Below are positions 1 to 10,375 of a DNA stretch of 64,000 bases, piece after piece. The stretch's first letter is position 1. Each line of letters starts with the position of its first letter. The translations under genes were made by a program, and so were the position numbers. The notes beneath the pieces were generated by a model. The model was not told the origin of the DNA. It saw nothing but the letters and a program-made list of their open reading frames with translations, and did not search any database. This DNA comes from Paenirhizobium naphthalenivorans (GTDB lineage Bacteria > Pseudomonadota > Alphaproteobacteria > Rhizobiales > Rhizobiaceae), in contig NZ_BJZP01000008.1 of the NCBI RefSeq assembly GCF_007992095.1, positions 1-64,000 on the forward strand. The letters are read 5' to 3'.

Positions 1-1
1 T

Positions 2-58
2 GCCTCGCAGTCGACCTCGCTCAGCGGCATGGCCCAGCAGATGCGTCGCGCCAGCTGA
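2..58 (+). CDS. C-terminal end of an unidentified protein (partial)
   Basis: The window opens inside a plus-strand reading frame that ends at TGA 56-58. Only 18 codons remain, rich in Ser, Gln and Ala and ending M-R-R-A-S. The tail resembles the flexible C-terminus of a methyl-accepting chemotaxis protein, but that is a guess. A strong hairpin terminator follows 32 bases after the stop, which supports this being a real gene end. Confidence 0.5.
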   Translation, partial: ASQSTSLSGMAQQMRRAS

Positions 59-89
59 CGCAAAACCAGGCTCGCGCCACGCAAATCAA

Positions 90-117
90 GCCGCCGGAGG
101 AAACTCCGGCGGCTTTT
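90..117 (+). terminator. Rho-independent terminator after the partial gene
   Basis: A perfect 10-bp GC-rich stem (GCCGCCGGAG / CTCCGGCGGC) with a GAAA loop is followed by TTTT. It ends the plus-strand gene that enters the window. It could also weakly serve the convergent DUF523 gene. Confidence 0.85.
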
Positions 118-134
118 CCATCTGGAGAACTGTT

Positions 135-638
135 TCAGGAGGCGGAGCCGGCGGCGCCATCGAGATGCGCCACAAGCGCATCGATCTCACGGTCGGCATA
201 AACCGCGATGCCGGCGCGACGCAGCAGGGCCACCGTCACGCCCTCACCGGAATGCCGGACACCGGAAAAGCTGCCATCGTAGATGAAGCCCGACCCGCAG
301 GACGGGCTGCCGTCAATCAGCAACGCGAACCGGCAGTGCTGCGCCTTGGCGACGGCGACCGTCTTCTCCGCTCCAGCGATGAATTCGGCCGTCACGTCGC
401 GACCGGTCACTTCCAGCACCCGGGCGCGACCTTCCAGCACATCATCGCCATTCATGCCGCTTTCGATTTCGGCGGGCGGGCGTGGTGTCGGCAGACCGCC
501 GGACTGCTCGGGACAGAAACCGATCAGCCGGCCTTCCGCCATCCAGCGGGCGATCACCGGATGATGAAGCGGCTTGCCCTTGCCGTCATAGCGGACGGGG
601 CGGCCGAGCAGGCAGGCGCTGATGAGGATCTTTTCCAC
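135..638 (-). CDS. DUF523 family protein
   Basis: About 167 residues of the DUF523 (YbbK-like) family, whose function is unknown. The family signatures are present: S-A-C-L-L-G near the start, Y-D-G, F-C-P-E with G-G-L-P-T-P-R-P-P, and S-P-S-C-G-S-G. The open frame runs further upstream into glyS, but family homology begins at the GTG at 636-638, preceded by GGGGTGG. This start leaves a 16-base gap after the glyS stop, so the gene is probably the last of the glyS transcript. The conserved cysteines suggest metal or sulfur chemistry, but nothing in the context decides this. Confidence 0.85.
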   Translation of the reverse strand: MEKILISACLLGRPVRYDGKGKPLHHPVIARWMAEGRLIGFCPEQSGGLPTPRPPAEIESGMNGDDVLEGRARVLEVTGRDVTAEFIAGAEKTVAVAKAQHCRFALLIDGSPSCGSGFIYDGSFSGVRHSGEGVTVALLRRAGIAVYADREIDALVAHLDGAAGSAS

Positions 639-654
639 GTCAGCGCCACCCCAA

Positions 655-2961
655 TCAACCGACGATCTTGGAGAAATCTGCGACCGTGCCGGTCGCCTCG
701 CGGATCGCCTTGAGGAGAGCCAGACGGTTGGCGCGGATCGCGGCGTCCTCGTCATTGACCAGAACATCCTCGAAGAATGTGTCGACCGGGGCGCGCAGCT
801 TCGACAGCGCCTGCATGGCCGAGCGGAAGTCTTCCTTGGCCACGGCGTCGGCGGCTTCGGCGCTGGCGATTTTGATCGCGGCGAAGAGCGCCTTCTCCGC
901 GTCGAGCGTCAGCAGGGCTTCCGACACGCCGTCAGCGACGACGGTGCCCTTCTTCTCTTCGGCGGCCAGAAGCTGGGTCGCACGCTTGGTGCCGGCCAGC
1001 AGGTTCTTTCCGTCTTCCGAGGTGATGAAGGCGGTGAGCGCCTCGGCGCGGCGGGCGACCATCAGCAGATCGTCGGCCTCGGGGGTGAGTACCGCATCGA
1101 TGATGTCGTGGCGGGCACCCTGATCGCGCAGGTAGACCTTCAGGCGGTCGTGGAAGAAATCGAGCATCGATGACGTGACTTCCGAAAAATCCTCGACGAC
1201 AATTCCACCTTCCCCACCTCCGAATACCTTATCTCGATATTCTCCTGTTTCACTAACCAGTTCAGCTAATCGCCTCGACTGTGCATACAGGCGCCTTACT
1301 TTGTGCGCCGCAAGAATCTTTGCGCTCAAGTTCAATATTGGAGCCAAATTAAGGCGAATGCCCCGCTCCAGGATCATCCGCACCACGCCCAGTGCCGCGC
1401 GGCGTAGCGCATAGGGGTCCTTCGAGCCGGTCGGCTTTTCGTCGATCGCCCAGAAGCCGACGAGCGTATCGAGCTTGTCGGCGAGCGCCACGGTGAGGCC
1501 CACCTTGTCTTCCGGCAGACGGTCGGAGGGGCCGTTCGGCTTCCAGTGATCCTCGATGGCGGCGGCGACGGCGGCGTCTTCGCCCTGGAGCAGCGCGTAG
1601 CGGCGGCCCATGAGGCCTTGGAGCTCGGGGAATTCGCCGACGGCTTCGGTGCGAAGATCGGCCTTGGCCAGAACCACGGCGCGGTCGACGAGGTCTGCGT
1701 CTGCGCCGACGATCGGCGCCAGTTCCTTCGCCAGCGCGCGGATGCGGGCGACGCGCTCACCCTGCGTTCCGAGCTTGGCGTGGAAGGTGACATTCAGCGC
1801 GTCGAGCTTGGCCATGCGCTGGTCAAGCGGCTTTTTCAGATCAAGGTCGAATTTCTTCGCCGAGGCTTCGAGATCGCCGAGATCCGGCAGGTCGCCCTGG
1901 TCGCGGGTCCAGAAATGCTTGGCGTCCGACAGGCGGGCGCGCACAACCTTGCCGTTGCCGTGCATGATCTCCTTGCCGCCGTCCCTGGCCTCGATGTTGG
2001 AGACGAGGACGAAATGGTTGGACAGGCCTTCGGTCGCGCCGTGCGGGCGGGTGACAAAGCATTTCTGGTTGGTCTTGATGGTCAGCCGGATGATCTCGGC
2101 CGGGATCTCCAGATATTCCGGCTCGAAGGTGCCAAGCAGAACGTGCGGATATTCGACCAAGCCGGACACCTCTTCGAGCAGGCCCTCGTCCTCGACGAGG
2201 TCGAGACCGTTGGCAAAGGCGAGATTGGCGGCGTCCTGTGCAATGATCTGCTTGCGGCGCTCGGCATCAAGGATGACCTTGGCCTTTTCCAGGCTGGCGA
2301 CATAATCGTCGAAGCGGCGCACGGTAATGGCGTCCGGCGCATGGAAACGGTGGCCGTAGGTGACATTGCCGGCGGTGATGCCGTCGATCTCGAAGGGGAT
2401 GACGACGGTTTCGTCGTGGTCGGTGCCGAAAGTGCAGACGATCGACTGGAGCGGGCGCACCCAGCGCAATGCTTCCGGGCCCTTGCCCTCGATGCCGGCG
2501 AAGCTCGAGCCCTTCGGCATGGAGGCAGCGCCTGAGCGCATCGATTTTAGCCAAGGGAAAGTGCGGATGATGCCGGGCATGACGTCGGCGACGATTTCCT
2601 CGGCGGCACGGCCAGGCTTGTCGAGATAGGCGACATAGAAATCGCCCTTCTTCGGATCGGTCTTGATCACCGCCTGATCGATCGAGGCAAGGCCCGCACC
2701 GCGCAGGAAGCCGTCGATCGCCTGTTGCGGCGCGCTGACACTCGGCCCCTTCTTTTCTTCACGAATGTCGGCCGAACGGGCCGAAAGGCCGCGAATGTCC
2801 AGCGTCAGGCGGCGCGGCGTCCAGTATTCGCGGGCGCCTTCGTAATGCAGGCCTGCCTCGACCAGCGCGTCGGTGACAAGCTTCTTCAGATCACCGGCCG
2901 CCTTGCGTTGCATGCGGGCGGGAATTTCCTCGGAGCGGAGTTCGAGCAATAGATCAGGCAT
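655..2961 (-). CDS. glyS: Glycyl-tRNA synthetase beta subunit
   Basis: The beta subunit of the alpha2-beta2 glycyl-tRNA synthetase, which with GlyQ charges tRNA-Gly in the cytoplasm. The N-terminus ([17 protein letters not shown]) is the standard family start, and the C-terminal anticodon-binding part ([21 protein letters not shown]) is well conserved. At 768 residues it is longer than the roughly 690-700 I expect for many bacterial GlyS. The excess falls around residues 533-592 (about bases 1190-1365), where the DNA is AT-richer and the codons are unlike the rest of the gene; the frame stays open. glyQ is about 5.3 kb upstream on the same strand, separated by five other genes. Confidence 0.97.
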   Translation of the reverse strand: MPDLLLELRSEEIPARMQRKAAGDLKKLVTDALVEAGLHYEGAREYWTPRRLTLDIRGLSARSADIREEKKGPSVSAPQQAIDGFLRGAGLASIDQAVIKTDPKKGDFYVAYLDKPGRAAEEIVADVMPGIIRTFPWLKSMRSGAASMPKGSSFAGIEGKGPEALRWVRPLQSIVCTFGTDHDETVVIPFEIDGITAGNVTYGHRFHAPDAITVRRFDDYVASLEKAKVILDAERRKQIIAQDAANLAFANGLDLVEDEGLLEEVSGLVEYPHVLLGTFEPEYLEIPAEIIRLTIKTNQKCFVTRPHGATEGLSNHFVLVSNIEARDGGKEIMHGNGKVVRARLSDAKHFWTRDQGDLPDLGDLEASAKKFDLDLKKPLDQRMAKLDALNVTFHAKLGTQGERVARIRALAKELAPIVGADADLVDRAVVLAKADLRTEAVGEFPELQGLMGRRYALLQGEDAAVAAAIEDHWKPNGPSDRLPEDKVGLTVALADKLDTLVGFWAIDEKPTGSKDPYALRRAALGVVRMILERGIRLNLAPILNLSAKILAAHKVRRLYAQSRRLAELVSETGEYRDKVFGGGEGGIVVEDFSEVTSSMLDFFHDRLKVYLRDQGARHDIIDAVLTPEADDLLMVARRAEALTAFITSEDGKNLLAGTKRATQLLAAEEKKGTVVADGVSEALLTLDAEKALFAAIKIASAEAADAVAKEDFRSAMQALSKLRAPVDTFFEDVLVNDEDAAIRANRLALLKAIREATGTVADFSKIVG

Positions 2962-3083
2962 AGGTTTTCTGCTTCATCTTGAAAGACATTCTTCGAGGTC
3001 GGGGCTTATCAAGGCAGGAGGTGATTGTCATCCAAAAAGCAGGAAAAACCATGGCGGGAAGGCCATCCCAGCCATGAAAACAC

Positions 3084-3665
3084 CTAGAGCAAACGCCGCC
3101 GGAACAGAAGCAGGGTGATGAGCAATACCACCACACCCGATAGGGCGAACGGGATGACGACATGGCCGGCACCAGGGCTTGCGGCGACACTCCAAAAGAT
3201 CTTCGCGCCTGCGCCCAGAATAGCGACCGCAAGGCCAAGCCGCCACGACCTGCGCCAGAAGGCCAGAACGAGCGCCACCCCATAAAGCACAATGGCGGCA
3301 AGACTGGCGATGATCGCGGGAGTCCAGCCGCCGCTAAGAACGCTCTGTTCCATAGCTAGGAACTGTTGAACCTCGGCCCGAGGAGCCGATGGGGCGGGAA
3401 ACCAGAACATGGACGACAGGATCGCCAGCACACAGAACATCACGCCGCCGAGAGATCGCCGCCAAGCACAATAACAGAGGGGAAGCAGCAGCAAGGGCCG
3501 CACAACCCATGAGAGGGTGTTCTGATGCCGACGGAAAGCCCATTCGAAGAAAGCATCGTTGCCAAAGAACATCACGAGCAGCACGACGATTACACAACAG
3601 GCGGCGAGCGCGACAGTCCGGTCCAGAGATTTCAACGGCTGCCCTCCCTTGATGCGAAGGATCAC
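3084..3665 (-). CDS. Small polytopic membrane protein, unknown function
   Basis: 193 residues with about five or six hydrophobic segments (roughly residues 14-34, 50-66, 70-88, 112-134, 140-160, 167-187) and Arg/Lys-rich turns, so an inner-membrane protein. I recognise no family. The start is a GTG at 3663-3665 that overlaps the TGA of the upstream DUF2207 gene (GTGA), which suggests translational coupling. It is therefore the distal member of the lemA / aroA / DUF2207 cluster. Its role is unknown; the coupling suggests a link to the DUF2207 protein. Confidence 0.75.
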   Translation of the reverse strand: MILRIKGGQPLKSLDRTVALAACCVIVVLLVMFFGNDAFFEWAFRRHQNTLSWVVRPLLLLPLCYCAWRRSLGGVMFCVLAILSSMFWFPAPSAPRAEVQQFLAMEQSVLSGGWTPAIIASLAAIVLYGVALVLAFWRRSWRLGLAVAILGAGAKIFWSVAASPGAGHVVIPFALSGVVVLLITLLLFRRRLL

Positions 3666-5593
3666 CAGCCGCCGCCGCCACCGCCACCACCACCGCCACC
3701 GGAAAAGCCGCCGCCGGAGGAAAAGCCGGAGGACGAGCTTTTCGGCGGGGCCGGAATGGTGGAGGCGATGGTCGAGGCCATGGACCGCGAGAAGCCGCCG
3801 ATCCGGCCGCCGAAACCGCCGGGATAGGCGCCGTGATACCAGGTCGGCTGGTAGCTCGCGGCAGCGGCCCCAGCGGCCGCCGAGGCAAGCCAGATTTCAA
3901 ACGTCCGCGTCCAGGGCTTTTCGACCCCGAGCGCCACGGCGTAGGGCAGCAGGGTCTCGAAATGCTGCGGCGACATTTTCGGAGCACCCTGCATGTTGAG
4001 CCTGTCCTTCTCGGCCAGCGTCATATAGGTCCTCAGCCCCTCGATACCGTCCATCAGCTTTCGACCGACGGGCGTCGGCGCGCCCATCAGGAAGAAGAAC
4101 AGCACGTTAAGCAGCACAATGCCGCCGACCGCGATCAGGACGTGAAGCTGGTTGATGTCGGAGAAGTCGATAAAGATCGCCAGAAAGGTGAAGATCACCA
4201 CGGCTATGGCGACAAAACCAAGGACCGCCAACCCAATGATGGAAATGATCCGGACGGGGAGCGCCGCACCTCTTTGCACGCCCTTGCCGAGGCGAACCGC
4301 GAAGATGCCGAGGAACAGGGAAAGCATGATCGGGGCGAACAGCAGGCCGATCGTGTCCTCCGTCAGCGAACCGAAAATCAACAGGGCAGCGAGCGCGGCC
4401 ACGCTGAGAACCACGCCGCCGACGATATAGCCGGTGTTTGCCTGGTAGTATTTTCCGCGATGCTCCTTCTCGATCGCACCGCGGAACTTGTTGCCGACCG
4501 ATTGCACCCGCTTGCCGTTCGCCTTGTCGATGGTGAATTCGTCACCCGATTTGCCAAGCGACGCGATCAAAGCGGCCTGGCCGGCGGACAGCTTGCCAGT
4601 GACCTGCTTTTCCGTTCGCTGGACGACGATCGATTTTTCCAGATCATCGAGCACGACATAGCCCTTCACCGCCAGATCGAGCAGCGAGGCCGAAAGCGCC
4701 GTCCAACCCTCGCCGGAAAAGCCCTTGTTGTCGATATAGTTGACCAACGCCGGCGAAATGCCGTCGGGCGGATCCCAGCGCGGCACCATCACGCCCGCCT
4801 TCGGATCGCGGCCGACCGCGATCCAGAAACGCAGATAATAGAGCGCCACGAGGCCGAGGCCGCCGAAGCCGAGGATCGCATTGATGTTGTCGCGGATCCA
4901 CCACCAGCCGACCTGCTCGCTCGAGGGCGCGGAAACGGTCCCCTTCGGCAGGCCGACGACAATGGTCAGGCCATTGCCGATGCCAAGGCGTTCGGTCGTT
5001 TCGAAATAGGGACCTTCCGCCGTCATCTCATAGCACGCATTGGTGGCGGTCGAGCCGAGATAACCGGTATAATAGGCCGTTCGCGTGGGGGTCGCGCCGC
5101 CCGGCAGAGTCACCAGGGCGGAGGCCTTGAGGATCGGGAAACGCCAGCCATTGCCGGTCACGTTCCAATAGAGTTCGTCATGATCGTCGAAATAGCGGAT
5201 CTGCCGGCCGGTCGTATAGGTAATGGTATAGGTGTAGTCACCGGGATCGAGGAAAACGTCGGCCGAACCGGCATAAATGCGGATACCGCCGGTAATGCTC
5301 TCGGTGTGATAGTCCTCCGGCTCACCGTCGCGCTCGACCGAGAGGAGGTTGAAATCGACCTCGACGCGACGGCCATCGGCATCTTCGGCATAGAGCGGAA
5401 AGTCGCGGAAGATGCCGCGCTTGATCTCTTGCCCCTCGGCGCGCACCGTGATCGTCTCGGTCACGGTAAGCGTCGCATCGGAGGAAACGGCGATATCGGC
5501 GTGATAGTCGCGGATAACCTCGGCGGCCAGAGACTGCCCCGCCGCAGCAAGAACGAGGAAGACTGCCGTCAGGAGGCCGAGCATCGCTTTCAT
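3662..5593 (-). CDS. DUF2207 domain membrane protein
   Basis: About 643 residues. An N-terminal signal peptide ([13 protein letters not shown] then A-A-G-Q-S-L-A-A) leads to an extracytoplasmic beta-rich DUF2207 domain (about 25-260), several membrane segments in the middle and C-terminal parts, and an extreme C-terminus of Ser followed by an almost pure Gly run ending in Trp. The start was set at ATG 5591-5593, because the longer open frame is antisense-like sequence inside aroA and the signal peptide begins here. DUF2207 genes often sit beside lemA, and lemA is two genes upstream. The function of the pair is not established; an envelope role is likely. Confidence 0.88.
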   Translation of the reverse strand: MKAMLGLLTAVFLVLAAAGQSLAAEVIRDYHADIAVSSDATLTVTETITVRAEGQEIKRGIFRDFPLYAEDADGRRVEVDFNLLSVERDGEPEDYHTESITGGIRIYAGSADVFLDPGDYTYTITYTTGRQIRYFDDHDELYWNVTGNGWRFPILKASALVTLPGGATPTRTAYYTGYLGSTATNACYEMTAEGPYFETTERLGIGNGLTIVVGLPKGTVSAPSSEQVGWWWIRDNINAILGFGGLGLVALYYLRFWIAVGRDPKAGVMVPRWDPPDGISPALVNYIDNKGFSGEGWTALSASLLDLAVKGYVVLDDLEKSIVVQRTEKQVTGKLSAGQAALIASLGKSGDEFTIDKANGKRVQSVGNKFRGAIEKEHRGKYYQANTGYIVGGVVLSVAALAALLIFGSLTEDTIGLLFAPIMLSLFLGIFAVRLGKGVQRGAALPVRIISIIGLAVLGFVAIAVVIFTFLAIFIDFSDINQLHVLIAVGGIVLLNVLFFFLMGAPTPVGRKLMDGIEGLRTYMTLAEKDRLNMQGAPKMSPQHFETLLPYAVALGVEKPWTRTFEIWLASAAAGAAAASYQPTWYHGAYPGGFGGRIGGFSRSMASTIASTIPAPPKSSSSGFSSGGGFSGGGGGGGGGGGW

Positions 5594-5598
5594 GCCAT

Positions 5599-6855
5599 CT
5601 AATCCTGCTTGAACTGAACGCCGAGCGAGCCGAGCGCATCCCAATAGCCGGGATAGGTCTTGGCGACACAGCCGGGGTCGAGAATGGTGATGTCGCGGAT
5701 TTTCAGGCCGGCCAGCGCAAAGCTCATGGCGATGCGGTGGTCGGCGAAGGTGTCGATCTCGGCCGGAAGGCTCTGGCCGGTGAGTGCCGGATCGGAATGG
5801 ACGATGAGGTCGTCCCCCTCCTCCACCGCCAGACCCGTACGGATGTTGTTGAGCCCGGTCGAAAGCGCCCGGATGCGGTCGCATTCCTTGACCCGGAGAT
5901 TGGCGATGCCGACGAAACGGACCGGCGTCTCGTTGAAGGCGGCAAGCACGGCGATCGTCGGGATGGCGTCCTGCATCTGTGAGCCGTCGATGACGGCCGG
6001 CATGTGCGGGAAGGCGGAAATGACATCATAGGCCCGGGCATCTGGCTGGGTGAATTCTCCGGCCGGCGTGCTGATGTCAATCGCCCCCCCGGTCAGCACC
6101 TGCGCGCCCCAGAGATAGGTCGCGGCCGAGGCGTCCGGCTCGATGTGGAAATCGGTGGCGGTATAGCCGGTCGGCTCGATGCGCCAGGACGCTGGTGTCG
6201 GCTGGCTGACCTTCGCCCCGAAGGCGCGCATGGCGGCCAAGGTCAAATCGATATAACCGCGTGCACCGATATCGGCGCCGGCTAGCTCGATCTCGAACGG
6301 TTCCGCCCCACAGGCCGCCGCCATTTGCAGGGCGGAGACATATTGGCTGGAGAGGCCGGCGTCGATGACGACCTTGTTGCGAGTGAAGGCGCCCTTGGCG
6401 TCGATGGTTACCGGCGGGCAGCCGGTCGGCGCCTCGATAGCCACCCCAAGCGATTTCAGCGCCTCGACCAGCGGCTTGATCGGCCGCTTGCGCATGTGCT
6501 CGTCGCCGTCGACGACATAGCGACCGGAACCAAGAGCGAGCGCGGCGGTGAGGAAGCGCGTGGCTGTCCCGGCATTGCCGAGGAAAAGAGGTTCGGCCGG
6601 GGCTTTCAATTCGCCTGAGCCGGTGACCACGAATGTCGTGGCGTCGGGTTCATCAACGGTGACGCCCATGGCGCGCAGGGCGTCGGCCATATAGCGCGTG
6701 TCGTCGCTCTTCAACGCGCCGGTCAGCCGGCTCGTGCCCCTGGCGAGTCCGGCCAGCAGCAGCGCGCGGTTGGTGATCGACTTGGAGCCGGGCGGGTCGA
6801 CGCGCCCGCAAAGCGGACGGCCCGGCGGAAGGATGGTCAGTTTGTCGGTTTTCAT
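5599..6855 (-). CDS. aroA: 3-phosphoshikimate 1-carboxyvinyltransferase (EPSP synthase), class I-like
   Basis: Transfers the enolpyruvyl group of PEP to shikimate-3-phosphate in the shikimate pathway. 418 residues. Visible motifs: P-G-S-K-S-I-T-N-R (Lys25, Ser26, Arg30), [10 protein letters not shown] (92-101), [17 protein letters not shown] and C-V-A-K-T-Y-P near the C-terminus, so the catalytic set appears complete. These match the E. coli-type class I enzyme rather than the class II (CP4-like) enzyme usual in Rhizobiaceae. The residue at the E. coli Pro101 position is Phe. It lies between lemA and DUF2207, not beside cmk/rpsA, so it may be a second copy. Codon use looks like its neighbours. 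Confidence 0.9.
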   Translation of the reverse strand: MKTDKLTILPPGRPLCGRVDPPGSKSITNRALLLAGLARGTSRLTGALKSDDTRYMADALRAMGVTVDEPDATTFVVTGSGELKAPAEPLFLGNAGTATRFLTAALALGSGRYVVDGDEHMRKRPIKPLVEALKSLGVAIEAPTGCPPVTIDAKGAFTRNKVVIDAGLSSQYVSALQMAAACGAEPFEIELAGADIGARGYIDLTLAAMRAFGAKVSQPTPASWRIEPTGYTATDFHIEPDASAATYLWGAQVLTGGAIDISTPAGEFTQPDARAYDVISAFPHMPAVIDGSQMQDAIPTIAVLAAFNETPVRFVGIANLRVKECDRIRALSTGLNNIRTGLAVEEGDDLIVHSDPALTGQSLPAEIDTFADHRIAMSFALAGLKIRDITILDPGCVAKTYPGYWDALGSLGVQFKQD

Positions 6856-6889
6856 GCGGGGTCTCGAAGCGGGAACAGCGGGCCCGCGT

Positions 6890-7441
6890 TTAGAATTTCA
6901 CGGTCGGGACGGCGCGGTCGGCGTCGTTGGCAATCTCGAAATAACCGGCTTTGGTGAAACCGAAATTGCGGGCCACCAGATTGGACGGAAAGCTGTCGAC
7001 CCTGACGTTGAGGTCACGGGCGGCGCCGTTATAATAGCGCCGCGACATCTGGATCTCTCCTTCGATCGCATCGAGCGAACGGTGCAACTCCATGAAGTTC
7101 TCGTTGGCCTTGAGATCCGGATAGGCTTCGGCAAGAGCCACGATGCGTCCGAGAGCCTGACCGAGCAGTCCTTCTGCTGCGGCACGGCCCGCCACGTCGC
7201 CCGCCGGCACGGCCTGGGCCCGGTTCCTCAGCTCGACCACTTCCTCGAAAGTCGACTTCTCGTGGGCCGCATAGCCCTTCACCGTCTCGATCAGGTTGGG
7301 AATAAGATCGGCGCGGCGCTTCAGCTGAACATCGATGCCGGACCAAGCTTCCTCGGTCATCTGCCGGGATTTGACGAGACCGTTATAGACGGAGACCGCA
7401 TAGAGAGCGACAAGGACGAGAATAGCAAGCGTGATATACAT
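6890..7441 (-). CDS. lemA: LemA family protein
   Basis: 183 residues: one N-terminal membrane anchor (about 2-20) followed by a long alpha-helical domain with the LemA signatures N-G-L-V, R-R-A-D-L-I-P-N-L-I-E-T-V-K-G-Y-A and R-Y-Y-N-G-A-A-R-D-L-N. LemA proteins are anchored in the membrane with the helical domain exposed; their biochemical role is not settled. The gene is 34 bases upstream of aroA and in the same direction as DUF2207 beyond it. ATG 7439-7441 is the obvious start because the anchor begins directly there. Confidence 0.93.
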   Translation of the reverse strand: MYITLAILVLVALYAVSVYNGLVKSRQMTEEAWSGIDVQLKRRADLIPNLIETVKGYAAHEKSTFEEVVELRNRAQAVPAGDVAGRAAAEGLLGQALGRIVALAEAYPDLKANENFMELHRSLDAIEGEIQMSRRYYNGAARDLNVRVDSFPSNLVARNFGFTKAGYFEIANDADRAVPTVKF

Positions 7442-7526
7442 GGCGATGCTCCAGCCGGTGCAAGGATAGTCGGACCTTAGGCGTTCAGCCGGGGAAAGTC
7501 ATCATCAGATCGCGCGGTGCGCGATC

Positions 7527-8264
7527 TCAAGGCACGTCACTGCGAACGGCTGCGGCAGATGTCAGACGCTCGGTTTCGGCGAGTTCACGAAGTGCCAATT
7601 CCTGTCCGGTGGAGACGATGCGCATATAGGCATTGCTCAGCATCAAAAGGACCAGATGAGCGATCGCTCCGAGAGCGGCGATCTGCATCAATCTCTGGCT
7701 CGCGGCGGGATTGGAAAAGCCCTCGACTGGCGTGGCATTGACGATCTGCCACAGACCATAGGCAAGGAAGCCGCAAAAGACCATGCCGGCCGGATACCAA
7801 GGGAAGGCCGAGACGGGCCGCTCCTCTTCTGCCGCCGCGAAGGCTTCAAGATCAATCAGGACCTGGAGTGGCATCCAGTAATTGACGATCGGCACGAGGA
7901 ACCCGACGACAGCAACCCAGGGCGCATAACGAACGCTTTCCCGATTCACCGCGCGGGCCAGCACGACGGACAGCCAGATCCAGCGGAGGAAGACGAGAAT
8001 GGCAACGGCCTCCAGCACGGTGAGGCAGAGGTCGAAGACACCCGAGGCGTTCAGCATGACCTGAAAAGCCGCGCTGTCGGCGCCGGTGCGAAAGGTCGAG
8101 CCAGTGTGCTCTATGACGTAGCTGACGAAGGCGATGTAGAGATAGAAGCCGACCGATAGAACCAGCATCGAGCCGCTGAGCCATGCCAAAACAACCCAGG
8201 CGCGGCGAGCCCATGACAGCCCGTCGGCCAGAGACTTAGCCGGCAGAGGCCGGCCTTTGCTCAT
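7527..8264 (-). CDS. DUF4328 domain membrane protein
   Basis: 245 residues with about five or six membrane helices (about 22-48, 78-98, 112-130, 150-170, 190-212) and the family-like segment [17 protein letters not shown]. It best fits DUF4328, a membrane family of unknown role. The ATG at 8262-8264 overlaps the glyQ stop (ATGA), so it is translationally coupled to glyQ. A gap of 85 bases separates it from lemA. Confidence 0.75.
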   Translation of the reverse strand: MSKGRPLPAKSLADGLSWARRAWVVLAWLSGSMLVLSVGFYLYIAFVSYVIEHTGSTFRTGADSAAFQVMLNASGVFDLCLTVLEAVAILVFLRWIWLSVVLARAVNRESVRYAPWVAVVGFLVPIVNYWMPLQVLIDLEAFAAAEEERPVSAFPWYPAGMVFCGFLAYGLWQIVNATPVEGFSNPAASQRLMQIAALGAIAHLVLLMLSNAYMRIVSTGQELALRELAETERLTSAAAVRSDVP

Positions 8265-9220
8265 GCAGCCTTGCCGAAGTTCGCTCCACCGGCGTCAGTC
8301 AGCAGGAAGGCCTCCCCGCAAGCCTTGGCCAGTGTACGAACGCGCAGGATGTAGCTCTGCCGCTCAGTCACCGAAATCACCCCGCGCGCATCGAGCAAGT
8401 TGAAGACATGGGACGCCTTGATGCACTGGTCATAGGCCGGGAAGACGCATTTGTGCAGGCGCTGATTGTCGTTTTCGCCGGGCGCGCCGGCGGCGAGCAG
8501 CGCCAGGCATTCCTTCTCGGCGTCGACGAAGTGGCGGTGCAGCATTTCGGTATTGGCGAATTCGAAATTGTGCCTGGAATACTCCTGCTCTGCCTGCAGG
8601 AAGACCTCGCCATAGGAGATCTTCTCGTCGCCCTCGCGACCGTTGAAATTGAGGTCGTAGACGTTGTCGACGCCCTGGACATACATGGCGAGGCGTTCAA
8701 GGCCGTAGGTCAATTCGCCGGCGACCGGCGAACACTCAATGCCGCAGACCTGCTGGAAATAGGTGAACTGCGACACTTCCATGCCGTCGCACCAGCACTC
8801 CCAGCCGAGACCCCAGGCGCCGAGCGTCGGGCTTTCCCAGTCATCCTCGACGAAGCGGATGTCATGCAGCAGAGGGTCGAGGCCGATGGCGGCCAGCGAG
8901 CCGAGATAGAGTTCCTGCAGGTTGGACGGGTTCGGCTTCAGGATGACCTGGTACTGATAATAGTGCTGGAGACGGTTGGGGTTCTCGCCGTAGCGACCGT
9001 CGGAGGGGCGACGCGAGGGCTGCACATAGGCGGCCTTCCAAGGCTTGGGGCCAAGCGCGCGCAACGTGGTGGCTGGATGAAAGGTGCCGGCGCCCACTTC
9101 CATGTCGTAGGGCTGAAGAACCGCGCAACCCTTGTCCGCCCAGTAGTTGTGAAGGGTCAGGATCAGCGCCTGGAACGAGCGCTTGGGGTCCATATGGGGG
9201 GCGAGGCTGGTCTCGGTCAT
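8261..9220 (-). CDS. glyQ: Glycyl-tRNA synthetase alpha subunit
   Basis: The catalytic alpha subunit of the tetrameric glycyl-tRNA synthetase. 319 residues, close to the family length. Conserved segments are easily read: [40 protein letters not shown], and [19 protein letters not shown]. It is the first gene of a minus-strand cluster that ends with glyS and DUF523. It is divergent from the glycosyltransferase gene at 9389 with 168 bases between them. Confidence 0.98.
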   Translation of the reverse strand: MTETSLAPHMDPKRSFQALILTLHNYWADKGCAVLQPYDMEVGAGTFHPATTLRALGPKPWKAAYVQPSRRPSDGRYGENPNRLQHYYQYQVILKPNPSNLQELYLGSLAAIGLDPLLHDIRFVEDDWESPTLGAWGLGWECWCDGMEVSQFTYFQQVCGIECSPVAGELTYGLERLAMYVQGVDNVYDLNFNGREGDEKISYGEVFLQAEQEYSRHNFEFANTEMLHRHFVDAEKECLALLAAGAPGENDNQRLHKCVFPAYDQCIKASHVFNLLDARGVISVTERQSYILRVRTLAKACGEAFLLTDAGGANFGKAA

Positions 9221-9388
9221 GGGGGATCCGGTTTTTCATCAAAAAAACTTGCGGTGAGGTGGCACACTGCTCTTAGCCGGTCAAGTGCGGCTGCGGCCAA
9301 AGTCTCGCCACTATCTTCATTTGTTGACAGTGATGAAGTCAACTCTCTATTAATTTCCGACTTTTAACTAAGACCCAAGGAACTCGCC

Positions 9389-10120
9389 ATGATCAACGTC
9401 TTCATTGGATACGACCCACGCGAGGCCGTCGCCTACCACGTCTGTGCGAACAGCATGATCCGTCATTCGAGCGAGATCCTGGCGCTGACGCCGCTCGCTC
9501 TCAACAATCTCGGCGCCTATAAGGAGACGCATAGCGACGGTTCCAACCAGTTCATCTATAGCCGCTTCCTGCTGCCGCACATCATGAACTACAACGGCTG
9601 GGCGCTGTTCGTCGATGGCGACATGCTCGTTCGCGATGACCTTGCCAAATTGTGGGCACTGCGCGACGAGACGAAAGCGGTCATGTGCGTGCATCACGAC
9701 TACAAGACCAAGGCCAAGACCAAGTATCTGGGTTCAACCAATGCCGACTACCCGCGTAAGAACTGGTCGAGCGTGGTTCTGTGGAACTGTGGCCATCCGG
9801 CGAACAAAGTCGTCACACCCGAATTCGTTATGAATGCCACCGGCGCGCAATTGCACCGGTTCACCTGGCTTTCGGATGACCTTGTCGGCGAACTGCCGAA
9901 GATCTGGAACTGGCTGCCGGACGAGTTCGGACCGAACCCGGACGCCAAGCTACTGCACTGGACGCTTGGCACGCCGTGCTTCCACGAATATGCGACCGCG
10001 CCGATGGCTGGTGAATGGCACCGCGAAAAGCTGCTGACCGATTTCAGCATTCAGCATACGGTCAACGGTCCTTTCGAGGATGAAATCGCCAGCGCGGCAG
10101 AAAATAAAGCTGCTGAATAA
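9389..10120 (+). CDS. Glycosyltransferase-like protein
   Basis: 243 residues. The N-terminal I-N-V-F-I-G-Y-D-P-R-E and a central F-V-D-G-D-M-L segment (a DxD motif for a metal and nucleotide-sugar) point to a GT-A-fold glycosyltransferase related to GT8-like enzymes. The W-S-S-V-V-L-W-N-C-G-H segment fits an acceptor or donor wall of this fold. There is no signal peptide, so it should act in the cytoplasm. It is a single gene, flanked by a divergent glyQ and a terminator directly after its stop. Donor and acceptor are not predictable. Confidence 0.8.
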   Translation: MINVFIGYDPREAVAYHVCANSMIRHSSEILALTPLALNNLGAYKETHSDGSNQFIYSRFLLPHIMNYNGWALFVDGDMLVRDDLAKLWALRDETKAVMCVHHDYKTKAKTKYLGSTNADYPRKNWSSVVLWNCGHPANKVVTPEFVMNATGAQLHRFTWLSDDLVGELPKIWNWLPDEFGPNPDAKLLHWTLGTPCFHEYATAPMAGEWHREKLLTDFSIQHTVNGPFEDEIASAAENKAAE

Positions 10121-10146
10121 AGCGGCGGGCAGATCGTAAAATACAG

Positions 10147-10171
10147 GGCGGCCTTCGAGGTCGCCTTTTTT
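10147..10171 (+). terminator. Rho-independent terminator after the glycosyltransferase
   Basis: An 8-bp stem (GGCGGCCT / AGGTCGCC, one G-U pair) with a TCG loop is followed by six T. The T-run overlaps the stop codon of the convergent small gene. Confidence 0.8.
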
Positions 10172-10361
10172 ACTCTCCCTCGCGCTTCACCCGATATTCG
10201 CCGGTCACCTCGTCCTTGACCAGCGTGCCCATGGCGCCGGTCTGGCGCTCCTTCTCAGACGCCTTCGACTTGGCCGCCAACTTCTGCGCATCGGTCACGA
10301 AGCGGCGATAGAGGTAGTAGGCACCCCCAATCAGAACGACGAAGAAAATGATCCGCGACAT
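10170..10361 (-). CDS. Small membrane-anchored protein, unknown function
   Basis: 63 residues: an N-terminal hydrophobic helix (about 4-18), then a charged cytoplasmic stretch rich in Lys/Glu, ending in T-G-E-Y-R-V-K-R-E. The ATG at 10359-10361 has a good GAGGGG ribosome site, and the gene follows the S49 peptidase by 14 bases, so the two are co-transcribed. I know no function; it may be a small partner of the protease or simply a conserved hypothetical. Confidence 0.75.
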   Translation of the reverse strand: MSRIIFFVVLIGGAYYLYRRFVTDAQKLAAKSKASEKERQTGAMGTLVKDEVTGEYRVKREGE

Positions 10362-10375
10362 ATCCCCTCACGCAG

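Noticed and set aside
3833..5602. A 589-codon open frame on the plus strand, antisense to DUF2207
   Set aside because: Rich in Arg, His and Asp without domains, and fully overlapped by a well-supported gene with a signal peptide; a GC-driven shadow frame.
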